In this document: positions 59,895 to 64,000 of the stretch, in pieces
How the letters are laid out: each line of letters begins with the position of its first letter
How positions within the stretch are numbered: the first letter of the stretch is position 1
Origin: JBDRLU01 sp043812795
GTDB lineage: Bacteria > Chloroflexota > Dehalococcoidia > Dehalococcoidales > UBA2162
DNA: 64,000 bases
Direction of reading: 5' to 3'
NCBI GenBank assembly: GCA_043812795.1
Contig: JBDRLU010000033.1
Span: 29,285-93,284 of the forward strand
Notes under the pieces: generated by a model
What the model saw: the letters and a program-made list of their open reading frames with translations, nothing else
The model's database searches: none
What the model was told of the DNA's origin: nothing
Made by a program: the position numbers and the translations under genes

Positions 59895-61922
59895 TTACTG
59901 GATTTTCTTCTTTTTGTTGGAAATGTAGTCCACCAGCAGGTATTGCCCCAGGTTGCTGGCGTTGGTATAAAAGACCCGCCCTTTGTTGACCCTTGCCATT
60001 TGTAAGACAAAACTGCCGAAGGAACGGCCGCTCTCGAGCATAAAGGTATTGATGACGATGCCCTTGCGGGTGCAATTCTTAACTTCCCGTAGGGTTAACT
60101 GGAGGGTGCGCAGGCTGGCCGGATATTGAAAGAAAATGTTACCGGACTCGATATGGGCAGTCGGCTCTCCATCCGAGACCATTATTATCTGCTTATTGCT
60201 CGACCGCTCTCTGGCCAGTAGATTCCGCGCCAGGTACAGGCCGTGCTGGATGTTGGTGTAAGGGTCGAATTCATCCCAGCCCAGGTAGTTAAGGTCCTCT
60301 TTCTTAATCCGGCGAGCATAGCTGGAGAAGCCGACGATATAAAGGGTGTCTTTGGGGTACTGGGTGCGGATGAGGGTGTCCAGGGCAATAGCCACCCGCT
60401 TGGCAGCTTCGAAATTACCTCGCATCGGCATCGAAAGGCTGAGGTCCAGCATCAGAACAGTAGCCGAGCGGGTCAGGCCTTCCGTTTTGTAAATTTCGAA
60501 ATCATCGACGCTCAGTTTCACCGGGGGTGCCTTGGCCTCACGGTAAATAGAGTTCATGATGGTCTTTTGCAGGTTAATATCGAAGTCATCACCAGCTTCG
60601 TATTTGCGGGTTTCCTCTATCCTTTCCCCGCCGGTACCCTTTAGCTTCAGGGAATGCCGTCCGGTGCGGTCTTTGCGCAGTTCGGCAAAGATATCCTCCA
60701 GAGCCTTCTGGCCAAGCTTTCTCATACCGCGCGGAGTCAGTTCGTATTTGCCATCCTTGTAGCGGATGTAGCCGGCTTCCTCCAGAGCACGGGTAATATT
60801 ACGTAGTTTGTCCAGTTCGTCGGCGGCTTCCTCTCCCATTAACTGCTTGACTAGGTTGTCATCCACGCCATCCAACGAACGGTTGTGCTGCGATTCCCTG
60901 AGTTGCGTCTCCAGTTTATCCATCTGCTGAAGTGTTTCCATCAACTTAAGGGCTTCACTATAAGAAATCGGCTCATCGCCGGAAAAGGGATATTGCCGGT
61001 GTAGCCGGTCACTGGGATAAAGGGCTTCTAGATTGGCGGCAAGTTTGGCCATTTCGTACTGCGTACCGTCATCGAGCATGGAACGCAGCGTGTTTTCCAA
61101 TGCTTGCCTGTCTTCCGGCGACATGCTTTCGAGTAACGACTGTGCCTGAGCAATCTGGCTTTGTAGTTGTTCGATAAGTTCGTCCAGGTTTTTGGGGGGA
61201 TTGGGGCCGAAGAACTGCCCGAATTCTCGCATGAAGCGGTCGAAATCAGGCTCTTCGCCTTTCATCCGCTGCTCAAGCATCTGGTTGATGGCTTCAATCA
61301 GGTTCCTCATACCAGCCAAGGCGTTAGCATCCAGGTTCTGGACTTTCTGCATCAGGTCACGGCTGTATGATTCCATGGCATGTTTTTTTAGCATATCCAT
61401 TAATTCCTGGAATTGCTGCCGGGCCTGGTCATCCATGAAATCGTATTGTGACAGCTCTTTTATCTTGCCGCCGATATCCGGGGGCAAGTCATCGAGCTTC
61501 TCCAGATTTTGGGCGGCCCTATCCTCGATGTTTTTGGTCAATCGCTGCTGAATTTCCGGGCTAAGCTCGCCGGAGGTCCCGGTGGCTCGTTGTCTGGTCT
61601 GTTCCAGCCGTTGCTTAATGCCAAACCGCTCGGTTCGGACGATATCGTCCAGCTTCCGGCGTATTTCATCGACGACCGAGCCCAGATTATATTTATCGAG
61701 CTGGTTTTGTTTTTTCTGGCGTAGCCGCTGGAGCAGGTCCTGAATACCGGGTAAGCGCCGCCCCGAGCTATCGCGAACACCCATACGTTGCATCAGGTGC
61801 ATCCCGTAGGTAGGGTCGCCGTAAGTCATCAGATTACGGCCGAGTTCTTCCATTAACTGGTCGGCATCCAGTTTGAAAAAGTCCTGACTTCCATCCCATT
61901 CCGAATAACGAAACTTACCCAT
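59895..61922 (-). CDS. vWA-domain protein (Mg-chelatase BchD/CoxE-like)
   Basis: A 675-residue protein. The long N-terminal part (1-400) is mostly helical with glutamine-rich stretches. The von Willebrand A domain starts around 485 with the MIDAS motif DLSLS (493-497), a conserved Thr and SDGEP. It works with an AAA+ ATPase of the MoxR/BchI type, here the gene just upstream (one base between its stop and this ATG). Such pairs mature or assemble metal-containing or other enzymes. The target in this organism is unknown. Confidence 0.82.
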   Translation of the reverse strand: MGKFRYSEWDGSQDFFKLDADQLMEELGRNLMTYGDPTYGMHLMQRMGVRDSSGRRLPGIQDLLQRLRQKKQNQLDKYNLGSVVDEIRRKLDDIVRTERFGIKQRLEQTRQRATGTSGELSPEIQQRLTKNIEDRAAQNLEKLDDLPPDIGGKIKELSQYDFMDDQARQQFQELMDMLKKHAMESYSRDLMQKVQNLDANALAGMRNLIEAINQMLEQRMKGEEPDFDRFMREFGQFFGPNPPKNLDELIEQLQSQIAQAQSLLESMSPEDRQALENTLRSMLDDGTQYEMAKLAANLEALYPSDRLHRQYPFSGDEPISYSEALKLMETLQQMDKLETQLRESQHNRSLDGVDDNLVKQLMGEEAADELDKLRNITRALEEAGYIRYKDGKYELTPRGMRKLGQKALEDIFAELRKDRTGRHSLKLKGTGGERIEETRKYEAGDDFDINLQKTIMNSIYREAKAPPVKLSVDDFEIYKTEGLTRSATVLMLDLSLSMPMRGNFEAAKRVAIALDTLIRTQYPKDTLYIVGFSSYARRIKKEDLNYLGWDEFDPYTNIQHGLYLARNLLARERSSNKQIIMVSDGEPTAHIESGNIFFQYPASLRTLQLTLREVKNCTRKGIVINTFMLESGRSFGSFVLQMARVNKGRVFYTNASNLGQYLLVDYISNKKKKIQ

Positions 61923-61923
61923 G

Positions 61924-63328
61924 TTAGCGCCTGTAGATTGTTTTACCTTCTATTCGGGACTTATTCAGCCTCTTGTTCACATGGAGGCCCTCGAGAACGA
62001 ACTCCACGGCGGCCGCCATCACTTCCGGCCTTTCGGAATCGTTAACGACTTTGACGATATCAGCCAGGCCGACAATCTCCTTGACGTTACGCACGTAAGT
62101 CTTGGCACCCATCGTGTCCGAGACTTCGACACTGAAGCCACCGGAAAATTGGGTCACTATTTCTTCAAGCTTATGCATACGGTAATAGCGGTTGAAAACA
62201 TCGAACACGGCTTTCTTGATTAAATCATCGATAACCTTGTCCTCTTTGTTATCTTCGAAACTTTCCAGCTCCACCTTGCCGCTGGTCGAGGAAATGATGT
62301 AGGAGAGGTCGCTGATACGGGGCACGGCCAGCTTCTCACCGAGCAAGGTAGCCCGCCTGACGGCATTACTTAAAATGGTCTCATAATTGGCAATTGATAC
62401 CCGGACACTTACGCCGGAACGCTGGTTGATATCGGGGCTTTTGCGGGCTAATTGGGTTATTCCGGCGATAAATCTCCTTCATGTACTGGGGAACATATAC
62501 CTCAAATCCGTCTCCGCTGAACTGCCGTCGCTCCATCTCCATGATAGTCATTTCGTCTTCGAGGTTGTTCGGATAATGAGTCCTGATTTGAGCACCGTAC
62601 CTATCCTTTAGCGGTGTAATAATGCGGCCACGATTGGTGTAATCTTCCGGATTGGCACTGGCTACCAGAAAGATGTCCAGGGGCAGACGGATGCGGTAGC
62701 CTCTTATCTGGATGTCTCTTTCCTCCATCAAGTTGAACAGGCCGACCTGTAACCTTTCGGCAAGGTCGGGTAGCTCATTGATGCAGAAGATGCCGCGGTT
62801 GGTCCTGGGGATAAGGCCGTAATGGATGGTCAGCTCATCGGACAGGTAGCGGCCTTCGGCCACTTTGATCGGGTCGACGTCACCAATCAAATCGGCAATG
62901 GCGATGTCGGGTGTCGCCAGTTTTTCGCCGTAACGTTCCCCACGTGGCAGCCAGCTAATTTCGGTGGCGTCGCCTTTTTCAGTGACCTTGTTGCGGCACT
63001 GTTTGCATATCGGAGATAAAGGGTCATCGTTGATTTCACAGTCCTTGATAACCGGGATTTTCTCATCGAGCAGATTGACCAGCGCCCGCATGATTCTGGA
63101 TTTAGCCTGCCCGCGCTCGCCGAGGAAGATGATATCCTGCCCGGAAAGTATGGCGTTTTCAATCTGAGGAATGACGGTTTCATCGTAACCAATGATGCCG
63201 GGGAAGAGCGTCTTTTTCTCCCGCAGCATAGTAATCAAATTGTGCCGCATCTCTTCTCTCACCGATGCCAGCTGGTATCCATCATTTTTCAGTTCGCCGA
63301 TAGTTCGTGCTTTACCCAGTTTGACCAT
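61924..63328 (-). pseudogene. AAA+ ATPase, MoxR/Mg-chelatase BchI-like, frameshifted
   Basis: Partner ATPase of the vWA protein. The P-loop is GERGQAKS (typical for this subgroup), followed by GIFCINELPDLAERLQVGLFNLMEERDI (Walker B and sensor region, parts) and VASANPEDYTNRGRIITPL. After MKEI the frame breaks at the AAA run 62470-62472 (TTT on the coding strand). Reading two instead of three gives IIAGITQLARKSPDINQRSG and continues into SNAVRRATLLGEKLAVPRIS, joining the ORF from 62346 down. Whole length would be about 468 residues. The gene before it (63584) is divergent. Confidence 0.82.
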
Positions 63329-63550
63329 TAGTTCTCCCCCAAGCTTTTCTGCTTATTCGCTTTGCGAACTGGATGCCCGGCAAAGCAAACTCACTCCTTA
63401 ATTCTACCACGACATAAGGTGACAAATAAAATCAAGGCCGAGAGAGTGTTTCCCAAACTCACCGAAGACTAAGTTTGCCGTGTGATTCCTATTTTGCGTA
63501 TATGGATTGTTTCACGGCTAACCGAACTATAAATTATTGTCATAGCATTG

Positions 63551-63556
63551 TATAAT
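63551..63556 (+). promoter_or_regulatory. -10 box of the phosphotriesterase-family gene
   Basis: TATAAT 28 bases before the ATG at 63584. A -35 match is not convincing. Confidence 0.4.
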
Positions 63557-63583
63557 ATCTGCGTAAAACAAGGAGGTTTTGGG

Positions 63584-64000
63584 ATGCCTACGGTAAATTC
63601 CGTTCTCGGGCCGATTGATACGGCGGCGCTCGGTTTTACGCTGATGCATGAGCATGTGGTGGCTGCCTCGGCGGGTATTGTCGAGAACTATCCGGAAATG
63701 CTCGGTACGGGCTTTATGGAACATATTGTCGCCGAGTTGAAGGCGCTCAAGAAGGGCGGGATAGATACGGTGGTCGATGCCACCACTGTCGACCTGGGCC
63801 GTAAAGTGACTTTGTTAGCCGACGTCGCCCGTCTGAGCGGCGTCAATATCATTGCCTGCACCGGCTGGTGGCTGGACACGCCCCGCTTTTTCCCGCGCTT
63901 ATCGGCCAACCAGTTAGCCGATTCCTTTATCCGTGAAATCAAAGAAGGTATCGTTGGCACTAATATCAAAGCCGGCATCCTGAAAGGGGCCAGCGATATG
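63584..64000 (+). CDS. phosphotriesterase-family protein, N-terminal part (runs off the window)
   Basis: The open frame continues past the window end, so it is partial (139 codons seen). LMHEHVV at about 20-26 is the His-x-His metal site of the phosphotriesterase/PHP-lactonase fold, and IDTVVDATTVDLGR and IIACTGWW are typical beta-strands. Such enzymes hydrolyse lactones, phosphotriesters or other esters. A strong ribosome site (AAGGAGG) precedes the ATG at 63584, and TATAAT lies at 63551-63556 without a good -35. Divergent from the AAA gene. Confidence 0.78.
   Translation, partial: MPTVNSVLGPIDTAALGFTLMHEHVVAASAGIVENYPEMLGTGFMEHIVAELKALKKGGIDTVVDATTVDLGRKVTLLADVARLSGVNIIACTGWWLDTPRFFPRLSANQLADSFIREIKEGIVGTNIKAGILKGASDM

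Noticed and set aside
1..64000. CRISPR array, insertion sequence or prophage
   Set aside because: No regularly spaced direct repeats, transposase, integrase or phage structural gene was seen. The AT-rich island is the only accessory-looking stretch.

Overview
The window is a bacterial chromosome segment with GC content that looks like the mid-50s percent by eye. It shows dense gene packing and tungsten/ferredoxin and CoA-based metabolism: two aldehyde:ferredoxin oxidoreductases, indolepyruvate:ferredoxin oxidoreductase, four class III CoA-transferases, and a UbiD/UbiX pair. There is no phage, transposase, rRNA or CRISPR array. The gene set suggests an anaerobic, organic-acid/aromatic-degrading member of Chloroflexota, most likely an uncultured Dehalococcoidia. 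This is an inference from gene content, not from a marker gene.

Layout. 0-5.4 kb: a + strand run (alpha/beta hydrolase, broken Sir2, MTA/SAH nucleosidase, threonine aldolase, butyrate kinase, S51 peptidase). 5.4-13 kb: RsmE, two MFS transporters (one frameshifted), a universal stress protein, a 47-residue Cys-motif protein, a HEAT protein, and a zinc-finger/LemA/HtpX set. 13-20.5 kb: a minus-strand operon for amino acid oxidation through 2-oxo acids and aldehydes (IorA, IorB, AOR, ferredoxin, aminotransferase), followed by a thioesterase and an enoyl-CoA hydratase. 20.7-27 kb: TypA, a CPBP protease, UbiD-LpdD-UbiX, and a frameshifted DAHP synthase. 27-37 kb: 2-oxoacid dehydrogenase E1 subunits, M29-type protein, peptide-binding lipoprotein, LUD protein, HMG-CoA lyase family, and a secreted dockerin protein. 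37-46.5 kb: HDAC-like amidohydrolase, GNAT, a formyltransferase-fold protein next to a TPP lyase, a broken MFS gene, a methyltransferase, and a second AOR followed by a MoaD-like protein. 46.7-58.7 kb: two pairs of CoA-transferases, then a MaoC-type hydratase, thiolase and DUF35 protein. The pairs are separated by an AT-rich accessory island (three unknown genes), a CAP-domain lipoprotein, tRNA-Gly(CCC) and a methionine sulfoxide reductase. 58.9-64 kb: a PAC2 protein, a vWA/AAA ATPase pair, and the start of a phosphotriesterase-family gene.

Main points. (1) The MsrA gene has an in-frame TGA exactly at its catalytic cysteine codon, followed 19 nt later by the loop of a 6-bp SECIS-like hairpin. 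It is best read as a selenoprotein. (2) Four minus-strand transcription units (typA, the E1 genes, the peptide-binding protein, the dockerin protein) have a good sigma70-type promoter and then an intrinsic-terminator hairpin before the structural gene. Two of these leaders also carry short Shine-Dalgarno-preceded ORFs overlapping or abutting the hairpin, and share a nearly identical promoter including the spacer. (3) The AT-rich island at 49.4-51.05 kb is a compact three-gene operon with a PLD-like last gene and no function I recognise. (4) Five genes are broken by single-base indels in short homopolymers and one by a TAA. The pattern looks more like sequence error than decay, so the pseudogene labels below are provisional.
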